Source: Bacteroidales bacterium (GTDB lineage Bacteria; Bacteroidota; Bacteroidia; Bacteroidales; VadinHA17). Taken from it: a DNA stretch of 64,000 nucleotides. The position numbers and the translations under genes are program-made. How positions within the stretch are numbered: the stretch's first letter is position 1; each line of letters begins with the position of its first letter. Shown piece after piece: positions 18,857 to 27,440 of this stretch. A model generated the notes under the pieces. The model searched no databases. It was given only the letters and a program-made list of their open reading frames with translations, and was not told where the DNA came from. The stretch lies in the NCBI GenBank assembly GCA_025454795.1, contig JALONT010000003.1:1-64000 (forward strand), written 5' to 3'.

Positions 18857-19780
18857 CTATTCTACAATTTTTTCAAGTACCTGGTAGAATGTTCTCGGAC
18901 CAGAGCCAGGAGTATAATACCCGTATGACTGGTGCAATTGATCCCTGCCATTAATGTCGTCCTTAACAATTTTGTTGGAAGTAGCACAATGAACTGTAAT
19001 CATATCGACAGGACTACCTTCACATGTGATTATGGGCTGATCATTAATAATCTGTGCCACATCTTTCCACTTTTCCGGGTAAGTGATTTTCCCGGCTGCA
19101 TCAATCTGAAAATACAGTGTATTGCCGAGGAATGGTTCGAAATCAGTCATTTTATATGTGATAGCATCAACAGATTCAACTGTAACCTCAGAAGGCCAGT
19201 CTGCTAAATAATAAGTAGGTACTCCTATCCTGTAGTACTCTGCAGCAATTGGTTTATATTTACCGGCAAACCTGGTAGCGACAGTCATCTTAACCTTTAC
19301 AGCCTGTTCAACTTCTCTTCCGCCCGTCGTTTCAGAAACTACACGGAAATAAAAGGCATCACCAATGCTGAGGTTCCCATCATTAGCTGGCAAGGCTTTA
19401 CCGTTGAGGGTAAGATTTTTGATCAAAGCTGCATATGAATAGCCCGGTGATATCATCTGATGGGTTTCCATGTTTGTAACGTCAAGAGTAGTCTCCAGGA
19501 CTTCATTTGACCAAGGTTTACCTTTCACAGTATCGTCAAGGACGCTGTAAAAAGATTTATAAAATTTCATCTTTGTGATCTTATCGGGTCCCTGATAGAC
19601 CTTTACTGTGAATTTATACTCCCCGCTATTTCCCACTACATAATTCAGGGATGGGGTTATGATATCCATCAGCCCTCCTTCTTTTGCATCTCCGGTCATC
19701 AGATTATCCTCTGAATCGCATTGAGTGAAAAAGAATGCTGTGAAGGCTATTAAACTTAAGATATATAAATATTTCTTCAT
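18857..19780 (-). CDS. SusCD-associated lipoprotein, unknown family
   Basis: The 307-residue protein has a lipobox ending at cysteine 21 (FFFTQCDSEDN), with acidic residues that suggest export to the cell surface. It has a beta-rich body and no catalytic motif. It lies 24 bases after the susD-like gene and 23 before the Calx-beta lipoprotein gene. A role as an accessory ligand-binding lipoprotein of the SusC/SusD complex is inferred from position alone. Confidence 0.65.
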   Translation of the reverse strand: MKKYLYILSLIAFTAFFFTQCDSEDNLMTGDAKEGGLMDIITPSLNYVVGNSGEYKFTVKVYQGPDKITKMKFYKSFYSVLDDTVKGKPWSNEVLETTLDVTNMETHQMISPGYSYAALIKNLTLNGKALPANDGNLSIGDAFYFRVVSETTGGREVEQAVKVKMTVATRFAGKYKPIAAEYYRIGVPTYYLADWPSEVTVESVDAITYKMTDFEPFLGNTLYFQIDAAGKITYPEKWKDVAQIINDQPIITCEGSPVDMITVHCATSNKIVKDDINGRDQLHQSYGYYTPGSGPRTFYQVLEKIVE

Positions 19781-19804
19781 ATCATTTTTTTTTATAAGTT
19801 CAAA

Positions 19805-21244
19805 CTATTTTAACCACCAGAATTTGGTTAATAAATCATCGCTGCCCATCGCAGTTTTTGCAGCTTCCCAGTTTGTAGCATTAACAGACTGTTCAATTAC
19901 CGGATAACTGTATCTGGAAGGAATTTCATCTACGACAGCATCAATTGCTTTGGTAAGAACAGGATATTTTGTTCTTCTCCATTCTGTCCACGATTCTATG
20001 CCCTGGCAAAATAATGCAATCCAGTTCTGTTCAGCAATTTTCTGCAAGCCCGTGGCGGCATTATAAGCAACATTACCCTGAGCAATATATGAAGCATAAT
20101 CATCAATTAATCCATTAAATATAAATGATGCTTCAATTCCTTTATTGTAGTAACCAGCTGCAGTGCCGGTAGAGATAAAATTTTTCTGCCGCGCTTCTGC
20201 CATTAAAAACATAAGTTCAGAATAAGTCATAAAGAAGCCGGGAAACTCAGGATCAAGATATTTTTCCCCGATTGCCGAAACATTATCGTAATCCCAATCC
20301 TTGTTGGGAACTTCTTCAATACCGGATGGTTTTCCCCTGTACTCATCATTGTTATTCTTCTGAGCATAAACAGGTAATCTTGGATCTGTTAATGAAACAA
20401 GCATATCAACCATCACTTTGTTTATTTTATACTCGAACCGTGATCCATAAACAATGGATTCGAATATCGGATTTGCGTTAGGGTCGGCTGTCAGATATTT
20501 TACGCCTGCATCGTCACTGTTTGAAGTGAAAACAGCCCGGTTTGTAACTATATCCTGCAATTCGGCACCAACACCTGTCCTCTTTTTGGAAACGCGCATC
20601 AGCAGTCTGAATTTCAGTGAGTTTGCAAATTTTTGCCATTTTGCCGCGTCACCGCCGTATAACAGATCATTATTAACATTTATTTCACCTTTTGATGATG
20701 AAAGAAGAGTATTGGCGTTGTCCAGCATTTCAAAAATTCCGGCATAAACGCTCTCCTGAGAATCATATTTTGGGGTAAGATTACCATCTTCCCCCTTAAG
20801 TGCATCTGAAAATGGAATATCTCCAAACATTTCGGTCAGGAGAGAGAAGCCATAAGCCTGCATCACAAGTGCAACTCCCTGACTCAGATCATTACCCTCA
20901 GCCTTAGCCAGTTTTTCCATTGATCTTGCATCAGCTACAACATCCTCGTACATTCCCTTCCAGCAATAATCCTGTATAACTGACGGGCGTACTTTGTATC
21001 TCTCTTCATCTTCGTAGTTTACTTTAGCCCATTGTTGCGACCAGCATGATCCCATGTCGCCTCCAACAAATGTACTGTAAGTGTAGTTCCCGCAACTGGC
21101 AATAAGGGTGCCAAGTATTAAGCCGGAAGGAACAACAGTAGGTTCATTTGGATTTTTATTCAATTCTTCAAATCCTTTATCACATCCATTAAATATGAAC
21201 GAACCTGCAAGAATTACCGATAGAAATATTTTTATATTTTTCAT
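19805..21244 (-). CDS. SusD/RagB-family substrate-binding lipoprotein
   Basis: The 479-residue lipoprotein (cysteine 21, FIFNGCDKG) begins with the family sequence FEELNKNPNEPTVVPSGLILG and fits the SusD-like group 2 in length and start. SusD proteins form the lid of the SusC channel and hold the ligand through a TPR-like helical scaffold. The gene follows susC after 21 bases. No glycoside hydrolase, peptidase or regulator is next to it, so the ligand (glycan, peptide or other) is open. Confidence 0.93.
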   Translation of the reverse strand: MKNIKIFLSVILAGSFIFNGCDKGFEELNKNPNEPTVVPSGLILGTLIASCGNYTYSTFVGGDMGSCWSQQWAKVNYEDEERYKVRPSVIQDYCWKGMYEDVVADARSMEKLAKAEGNDLSQGVALVMQAYGFSLLTEMFGDIPFSDALKGEDGNLTPKYDSQESVYAGIFEMLDNANTLLSSSKGEINVNNDLLYGGDAAKWQKFANSLKFRLLMRVSKKRTGVGAELQDIVTNRAVFTSNSDDAGVKYLTADPNANPIFESIVYGSRFEYKINKVMVDMLVSLTDPRLPVYAQKNNNDEYRGKPSGIEEVPNKDWDYDNVSAIGEKYLDPEFPGFFMTYSELMFLMAEARQKNFISTGTAAGYYNKGIEASFIFNGLIDDYASYIAQGNVAYNAATGLQKIAEQNWIALFCQGIESWTEWRRTKYPVLTKAIDAVVDEIPSRYSYPVIEQSVNATNWEAAKTAMGSDDLLTKFWWLK

Positions 21245-21265
21245 AATATTAATTTTTCAGGTTGC

Positions 21266-24200
21266 TTAGAAATTCAAATTCAGATTAAATCCCAAACTTC
21301 TCACAGACGGGATCTGACCAAACTCCATCCCCAGGTCAGAATTCTGAGAGCTGAAAGCAGTTTCAGGATCAATATGAGGTGCATTTTTGTAAATAATTGC
21401 AAGATTACGTCCTACAAATGACAGAGAAACTTTCTTTATCGGGAAATTTACTAACCACTTTGAGGGCAGGCTGTAACCGATTATTATCTCGCGCCACTTT
21501 ACATAAGATGCGTCAAAAACTGACCCTTCTGCAACGGCATTATCAAATGCAATCTGGTTATACCTCTTGGCAGAAACTACCACATCGTTGGGTACATAGG
21601 TTACTCCGTCAGCAGCTAGTTTTACTCCTGTTCCGACAAGACCGGTCTCACGGCCAAGCAGTGTTTCTTCAAGAACCCCGGCATATCGTCCCCAGGTTGT
21701 TGTCATTGAGTAAACATCACCGCCAATCTTGGCATCAAGAGTAGAGTTTAATGTAAATCCTTTATATGTAAGATTCATTGAAACACCACCTCTCCAGTCG
21801 GGTTGATAGTTACCTAAGATCTGATAATCCGGATCAATAAGCGGGACTCCGTCTTTATGAACTATATTTCCATCAGGATCCTTCAGATAACCGGGACCAA
21901 ATATTACACCGTATGGCTGATCTTCCCTGGCTTCCACATTAACGTTCCATTGACCGCCAAGAATCAGTGTTTCAAGCCCTCCTAATGAAGTAACTTTATT
22001 ATAATTCTTGTAGAAGTTAAATTCCAGATCCAGTTTAAGACCTTTACTTGTTGCTATCGGGGTTAAACCTAATGTTAGTTCAACACCCTTGTTTGTCATT
22101 TCTCCCACATTATCTTTTGCGTAGACAAAACCCGAAGCTGCAGATATTTCAACATCAACAATCAGATCTGAACTCTTCATGTCATAGTAAGTGGCATCAA
22201 GCCGGATCTTATTTTCAAGAAATCTCAGTTCAAGACCAATTTCAGTCGAAGTTTTTGCTTCAGGTTTAATTTTTGAGTTAGCTAATAAATCAGGATTAAA
22301 CATAAAAGTAACATCACCCCATTTATCATCTCTGTAAACAAATGTTTGCTCAAGCTGATATGGACTCAGAATACCTGTGCTACCAACCTTTGACCAGCCT
22401 CCGCGTAACTTTGCATAGGTGAGAATTGGCGAATTGATCTGTAACAGATCGGTAATAATAGCACTCAGGTTAACTGAGGGATAGAAGAATGAGTTTCCAC
22501 TGACCGGTAAAACACTTGCCCAGTCATTTCTACCGGTAAATTCCATAAATATTGCATCTTTATAGGAGACAGATCCAAAACCATAGATGCTGTTTATTTT
22601 CTCCTCATCAAAATAGTTGCTGAGATTGGTAGTAACTCCCGCTTTAACATTAGACAGAGAGTACAGATTTGGTAGCTCAAGCTGGGGTGCAGTACCTGAT
22701 AATCTGGAATATTTTCTGTACATGGTATTTCCGCCAACATTAAAGCTGAAGTCAATAAATTCAGAAAGAGCTTTATTGAAACTCACTAATATTTCAGTAT
22801 TAGATTCCAAATATCTTCTTGCATTTTCTCGATAATAGCCATCCGGATATTCGTTGGTCCCGATAGCTTTCTTTTCGGTCGTCAGCTGTGAATACTGGTC
22901 AAGGCTGGTTTTAGCGGATACTTTCAAATAATTAGTGAATTCGTATGCAAAGTTCAGGGCTCCAAAAACCCTGTCCTTGTCCAAAGCGTTCTTATTGTTG
23001 TCGAGCACCCAGTATAAATTATTCTGGAACTGAGTGTTCCAGTTAATCGGAGTGCCTTCAGCAGGTGTCCCGGCTGCAGCTAACGGCAGGTTTTTATAAT
23101 CCTTTAATGCTGCAAAATCAACATTACGCCCTGACCACATAGTTTGCTGAAGCGGGTTTTCACTTGTATATCCGATTGTCGGCAGATTATCACTGGTGTG
23201 TTTTATGTAATTAATATTGAATGAAGCGCTTAATTTCTCGGTAAATTTGTAGCTTCCATTACCGGTTATATTATATTTCTGGATATTTGTTGTGGGAATA
23301 ATACCGGTTTGATCTGCGTAACCCATAGATAACCTGTACCCTAACTTATCGGTACCACCTGTAAGGGAAACGTTATTTGTTGTAGAAACACCTGTATTAT
23401 ATATGCTTCTGACATTATCAGGTTTTGACACCCAGGGCAATGGAGCCCCGTCAACAGTATAAGAATTCCATTGGGTAAAGTATAAACCTCTGTCAAGAGG
23501 AGGACCCCAGCTCTCATCGACACCGCCATCGTCACTTGTACCATCAACCCAATAGAAGAAATCTTTGTTCGGCCCCTGCCCGTAAGAATTCTGGAATGAA
23601 GGTATTACCAAAGGAGTTTCAAATGAAGTAGTGGAGTTAATTGAGATCCCAATGTCTTTCCTTCCGGCTACGCCTTTTTTGGTGGTAATAACAATAACAC
23701 CATTAGCAGCCCTTACACCATATAAGGCAGCCGCATTGGGGCCTTTGAGCACGGAAATTGATTCGATATCATCAGAACTTACGTCGGCTATACCATTGGG
23801 AGTATCAAATCCCCCGCCATTAAGTGAGCCATCCGATGAAGCTGAAAGAATGTAGTTACTGTTGTCCATTGGTATTCCATCAACTACATATAATGGTTGA
23901 CTATTTCCCGTAATTGATGATGCACCTCGTAATTCAACCCTTGAGGATGCACCTACTGCACCTGAACTGGAAGTAATATTAACACCAGCAATCTTGCCGG
24001 AAAGAGAATTAATAACGTTAGCCTCGCGGGCCTTGGTCAGATCTTCTCCTTTTACATCCTGCACAGCATAACCCAGAGCTTTTTTATTGCGGGTTATTCC
24101 TAAGGCTGTTACAACAACCTCACTCAAACCCATGATATCAGGCTCCATTACGACGTCTACAACAGAACGGCCACCAATCTGAACCTCCTGTCTCTTCATC

Positions 24201-24439
24201 CCGATATAGGAGAAAGCAAGAACAGTTGCATTTTGTGGTACATTAGGTATGCTGTATTTCCCGTTTACATCGGTATAGGCACCGATCGTAGTACCTGGAA
24301 CAGAAACAGATACTCCGGGAATAGCTCCTTCCCCTTCAACTGAAGAGGTAACCGTACCTGTAATAACTTTTGTCTGTGCCACCAGGGTTGAAGCACCCGC
24401 AAACACAAACAAAGCAATCAGCAGAAATAGTTTCTTCAT
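21266..24439 (-). CDS. SusC/RagA-family TonB-linked outer-membrane transporter
   Basis: The 1057-residue protein has a signal peptide (residues 1-21) and a carboxypeptidase-like regulatory domain at about 25-105 (GTTIGAYTDVNGKYSIPNVP). A TonB-box/plug region from about 107 (LSEVVVTALGITRNKKALGY, INSLSGKIAGVNI) and a large beta-barrel follow. It takes up ligands bound by SusD using TonB energy. It is the first gene of the four-gene operon and has its own promoter at 24472-24501. No anti-sigma/sigma pair or hybrid sensor lies beside it. Confidence 0.95.
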   Translation of the reverse strand: MKKLFLLIALFVFAGASTLVAQTKVITGTVTSSVEGEGAIPGVSVSVPGTTIGAYTDVNGKYSIPNVPQNATVLAFSYIGMKRQEVQIGGRSVVDVVMEPDIMGLSEVVVTALGITRNKKALGYAVQDVKGEDLTKAREANVINSLSGKIAGVNITSSSGAVGASSRVELRGASSITGNSQPLYVVDGIPMDNSNYILSASSDGSLNGGGFDTPNGIADVSSDDIESISVLKGPNAAALYGVRAANGVIVITTKKGVAGRKDIGISINSTTSFETPLVIPSFQNSYGQGPNKDFFYWVDGTSDDGGVDESWGPPLDRGLYFTQWNSYTVDGAPLPWVSKPDNVRSIYNTGVSTTNNVSLTGGTDKLGYRLSMGYADQTGIIPTTNIQKYNITGNGSYKFTEKLSASFNINYIKHTSDNLPTIGYTSENPLQQTMWSGRNVDFAALKDYKNLPLAAAGTPAEGTPINWNTQFQNNLYWVLDNNKNALDKDRVFGALNFAYEFTNYLKVSAKTSLDQYSQLTTEKKAIGTNEYPDGYYRENARRYLESNTEILVSFNKALSEFIDFSFNVGGNTMYRKYSRLSGTAPQLELPNLYSLSNVKAGVTTNLSNYFDEEKINSIYGFGSVSYKDAIFMEFTGRNDWASVLPVSGNSFFYPSVNLSAIITDLLQINSPILTYAKLRGGWSKVGSTGILSPYQLEQTFVYRDDKWGDVTFMFNPDLLANSKIKPEAKTSTEIGLELRFLENKIRLDATYYDMKSSDLIVDVEISAASGFVYAKDNVGEMTNKGVELTLGLTPIATSKGLKLDLEFNFYKNYNKVTSLGGLETLILGGQWNVNVEAREDQPYGVIFGPGYLKDPDGNIVHKDGVPLIDPDYQILGNYQPDWRGGVSMNLTYKGFTLNSTLDAKIGGDVYSMTTTWGRYAGVLEETLLGRETGLVGTGVKLAADGVTYVPNDVVVSAKRYNQIAFDNAVAEGSVFDASYVKWREIIIGYSLPSKWLVNFPIKKVSLSFVGRNLAIIYKNAPHIDPETAFSSQNSDLGMEFGQIPSVRSLGFNLNLNF

Positions 24440-24471
24440 ACGAATTAGTTTTAGGTTTTAACTTAACGTGC

Positions 24472-24501
24472 CAAAGATACTTTTTTTATTTAACAAACAA
24501 A
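24472..24501 (-). promoter_or_regulatory. promoter of the SusC/SusD operon
   Basis: On the minus strand TTTG, an 18-base spacer and TATCTTTG agree with the Bacteroidota promoter pattern. It leaves a leader of roughly 25 nt before the susC ATG at 24439. The upstream region to 24700 is AT-rich and shows nothing else recognisable. Confidence 0.65.
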
Positions 24502-24703
24502 AACAAGTGATTTTTTTTTTGTAAATCAGTATTTATCAGTCTTTGATGCTGTTTTACGATTACAATTTTTATTATCATTATATATACTTTATAAATTAAA
24601 GGTATTCCCTAAATTTATTTGAAAAGATTTTTAAAGATGTTCCGCTTTCAATAAGAAATGATAAAATTTTCAGGTAAAAATGTGAAAAAGGAAGAAATGA
24701 ATT

Positions 24704-25273
24704 CTATCTTTTCCTCATCTCTTCCGCTGCAATACACAATTCATTATATATATCTTCACCAAGTGCCCTTAAAAACGGTTCTTTAAGAAACTCATAAACA
24801 TAAACGCCATCCTCTTTCCCTTTTTCACAGGCTGCGGAACATATAGCCAATTCCTGGTAATTCACTGCTTTGAAATCCGAAAAGTGCTTGATCCTTACCG
24901 GGAAAAGATGACAAGAAAGAGGTTTCCGGAAGGAAATCTTTCCCTCCGTCCATGCCTTCTCAATTGCGCATATAAAAATTTTGCCCTTCATTATTGTATA
25001 GGCACACTCTTCATTATTAATTAAAGGTGTTACCTTCTCATTTTCAAAATCATTTATGGCTGTCCCGCCTTCTTCAATTACCTTTATCCCTTCCGGTCTG
25101 AGATACTCCTTTAATACAGGCCAGATCTCATTGAGAATTTGTACTTCAGAATTTAGCAGCGGTGCTCCTGAGTCGCCATATCTGCAGCAGCTTCCGAGAC
25201 ATTTCGGAAGATCGCATCTGAATTTTTTTTCAAGAACATCAAAACTGAAAATGGTATCTTTTATTCTAAGCAT
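24704..25273 (-). CDS. DUF3109-family cysteine-rich protein
   Basis: The 189-residue protein has clustered cysteines in the DUF3109 pattern: CDLPKCLGSCCRYGDSG near residue 20, ECAYTI and IFICAIEKAW in the middle, then LSCHLFPVRI and LAICSAACEKGK. The pattern suggests a bound metal or iron-sulfur cluster, but the biochemical role is not established. It has no signal peptide. It is followed by a CTCTGTG-type hairpin and gpmI reads in the same direction. The gene is widespread in Bacteroidota, so it is probably core. Confidence 0.85.
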   Translation of the reverse strand: MLRIKDTIFSFDVLEKKFRCDLPKCLGSCCRYGDSGAPLLNSEVQILNEIWPVLKEYLRPEGIKVIEEGGTAINDFENEKVTPLINNEECAYTIMKGKIFICAIEKAWTEGKISFRKPLSCHLFPVRIKHFSDFKAVNYQELAICSAACEKGKEDGVYVYEFLKEPFLRALGEDIYNELCIAAEEMRKR

Positions 25274-25300
25274 CTCAATTTATATCATTCTCTAAATTCT

Positions 25301-25400
25301 ATGTGGAACTCTGTGTATTCTCTGTGTAGCTCTGTGCAAGTTCTTTTTTTGTCACACAGAGGGACACAGAGTAGGCACAGAGAGACACAGAGAGAACAAG
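25301..25400. repeat. CTCTGTG/CACAGAG hairpin, copy 1
   Basis: The left arm holds three CTCTGTG units at about 14-bp spacing and the right arm holds four CACAGAG units, with a T-rich loop between. It lies between gpmI and the DUF3109 gene, both on the minus strand. Related copies occur at 51383-51464 and 55926-56029, and half copies flank the GxxExxY gene. Confidence 0.75.
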
Positions 25401-25405
25401 AGAAA

Positions 25406-26926
25406 CTAGATTAATACTTTCCCTGTCATTTCCTTTGGGATCTGTAATCCCATAATCGTCAGTAAAGTAGGTGCCACATCCGCAAGGATCCCCTCTTTAA
25501 TAAGCTTATAATCATCGCTTACAAGTATGCATGGCACAGGGTTAAGAGAATGAGCGGTATTTGGAGAGCCATCCTCATTAATTGCCTTGTCGGCATTACC
25601 ATGGTCGGCAATGATCATAACATCATAGCCCTTTGTGCGCGCAGCTTTAACGACGGCACCGGCACATTCATCAACAGTGACAACTGCCTTCATTATTGAA
25701 TCATAAACACCAGTATGGCCTACCATATCACCATTTGCAAAATTCAGACAGATAAAATCAAACTTTTCCGAATCAATGGCTTTAATTACAGCATCTTTAA
25801 CAAGGTATGCACTCATCTCAGGTTGAAGATCATATGTGGCAACTTTCGGTGAAGGAACAAGGATCCTTTCTTCATTCTTAAAAGTCTCCTCCCTTCCTCC
25901 TGAAAAGAAAAAAGTTACATGTGCATACTTCTCGGTTTCCGCAATCCTGAGTTGAGATTTTCCGGCAACTGCAATTACTTCACCTATTGTATTGTCTGCA
26001 TTCTCCTTAGGATAAATCACATGCAGCCCTTTAAAAGTTGCATCATAAGGGGTCATTGTGCAATAATACAACGGGAGAGTTTTCATTCCATGTTCAGGCA
26101 TATCTTTCTGAGTAAGAGCGATTGTAAGCTCTTTTGCCCTGTCGTTCCTGAAATTGAAGAATACGATAACATCTCCTTCTTTTACTAGTCCAACAGGTTT
26201 CCCGGTGCTGTCAATAATAACTATCGGTTTCATGAACTCGTCAGTGACTCCCGAGTCGTATGACTTCTGCATTGCGTCAAGGATATCAGTCGAAGGGATT
26301 CCCTTTCCGTCAACAATGAGGTCATAGCCCTCCTTTACCCTTTCCCACCTTTTGTCCCGGTCCATTGCATAATATCTTCCTATAAATGATGCAACAATAC
26401 CATTTGATATCTTAAGATGATCAAGAAGGTTTTTCATATATAAAATACCACTGCGCGGATCTGTATCACGACCATCCCCGAAGCCATGAATGAACACTTT
26501 CTTAAGGCCATACTCTTTTGTCATATCACAGAGGGCATACAGGTGCCTGTCAAGCGAATGAACACCTCCGTCAGACATCAGCCCAAGAAAATGGACCTGT
26601 TTGTCATCTTTGCGGGCATACGAAAATGCTTCGGTCAGAATTTTGTTTTTCCGGAGCTCTCCTGTCTTGCATTCCTTGTTTATTTTAACCAGGTCCTGGT
26701 AAATGATCCTTCCTGCACCAATATTAAGGTGTCCTACTTCCGAGTTGCCCATTTGTCCTTCAGGAAGTCCGACATCTTCACCGGATGCAAAGAGGCGAGA
26801 GTTCGGATAATTCTTTTTCAATGCAGTGATCTCCGGGGTTGGAACAGAACTGATTACATCAGATCTGGAACCATCGCCGATTCCCCATCCGTCGAGTATC
26901 ATTAAGATTATTTTTTTATTATTCAT
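25406..26926 (-). CDS. gpmI: 2,3-bisphosphoglycerate-independent phosphoglycerate mutase
   Basis: The 506-residue enzyme interconverts 3- and 2-phosphoglycerate in glycolysis without a cofactor and needs manganese. The N-terminal metal motif [12 protein letters not shown] is at residues 9-20 and the catalytic serine lies in [16 protein letters not shown] near residue 62. The [14 protein letters not shown] loop follows, and the late [15 protein letters not shown] and IADHGNADK metal motifs are present. Length and order are typical. The leader carries a TGTTCAG/CTGAACA hairpin at 26973-26991 and a -7-like TATTTTTG at 26997-27004. Confidence 0.96.
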   Translation of the reverse strand: MNNKKIILMILDGWGIGDGSRSDVISSVPTPEITALKKNYPNSRLFASGEDVGLPEGQMGNSEVGHLNIGAGRIIYQDLVKINKECKTGELRKNKILTEAFSYARKDDKQVHFLGLMSDGGVHSLDRHLYALCDMTKEYGLKKVFIHGFGDGRDTDPRSGILYMKNLLDHLKISNGIVASFIGRYYAMDRDKRWERVKEGYDLIVDGKGIPSTDILDAMQKSYDSGVTDEFMKPIVIIDSTGKPVGLVKEGDVIVFFNFRNDRAKELTIALTQKDMPEHGMKTLPLYYCTMTPYDATFKGLHVIYPKENADNTIGEVIAVAGKSQLRIAETEKYAHVTFFFSGGREETFKNEERILVPSPKVATYDLQPEMSAYLVKDAVIKAIDSEKFDFICLNFANGDMVGHTGVYDSIMKAVVTVDECAGAVVKAARTKGYDVMIIADHGNADKAINEDGSPNTAHSLNPVPCILVSDDYKLIKEGILADVAPTLLTIMGLQIPKEMTGKVLI

Positions 26927-26996
26927 CTTTTAATTAAGTTCTTGTTTACAATCAACACAGATAAAACATCCTTGTTCAGGTTTTCTGAACAGGGTG

Positions 26997-27004
26997 CAAA
27001 AATA
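26997..27004 (-). promoter_or_regulatory. possible -7 element of gpmI
   Basis: TATTTTTG on the minus strand fits TAnnTTTG, but no TTG stands at the right distance upstream. The short hairpin at 26973-26991 would fall in the leader, so an early transcript structure is possible. Confidence 0.35.
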
Positions 27005-27204
27005 GATAAAAAAAGGATTAGTAGTTTAATGCAGATTTAAAATGAATCTGATAAATAATTATTTCAAGTACAAACAGAATATTAAAAGTTCGATTTTCAC
27101 TAATAAATCAAGGCTACAGTCAGGAAATAGAAAGAGATTCCTCGCTGACGCTACTAATGACAACATTTTGTAACCGATTGGTTTATAATACGATGAGATC
27201 CCTC

Positions 27205-27364
27205 ATCCGCCGGCTGGCGGATTCGGTATGACATGGTTACTTTTTGTGGATTGGGGAGGGAAGCAGTGGCGTTTCGAACTGGAGTTGGAATAGTCAAGGA
27301 AGAATTATACGAAACGCCACTGCTTCCCTCCCCTCTTAGAAATAAAGTACCCTGTCATTCCGAA
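27205..27364. repeat. nested palindromic element in the 514-bp gap
   Basis: The gap 26927-27440 has no gene. It holds the palindrome ATCCGCC-ggct-GGCGGAT (27205-27222). Next come outer arms TTCGGTATGACA (27222-27233) and TGTCATTCCGAA (27353-27364), which match at 11 of 12 positions. Inside them lies a perfect 24-bp inverted repeat (27253-27276 with 27310-27333) around a 33-nt loop. The layered arms look like a non-coding mobile or REP-like element rather than a terminator. Confidence 0.75.
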
Positions 27365-27398
27365 TGAAGTTTTAATTTGTCATATCGTCATGAGTGCA

Positions 27399-27418
27399 AG
27401 GGTTTTTGAATAAACCCT
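27399..27418. repeat. small hairpin after the large surface-protein gene
   Basis: AGGGTTT pairs with AAACCCT across a six-base loop, 23 bases downstream of the stop of the 27441-32222 gene. It may end the six-gene transcript, but it lacks a proper T run. Confidence 0.35.
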
Positions 27419-27440
27419 CGGAATCCCATTATTTTGTTCT

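Noticed and set aside
27270-27290. GTTTCGAACTGG as a tRNA T-loop
   Set aside because: No acceptor, anticodon or D arm can be built around it; it is the inner edge of the 24-bp inverted repeat.
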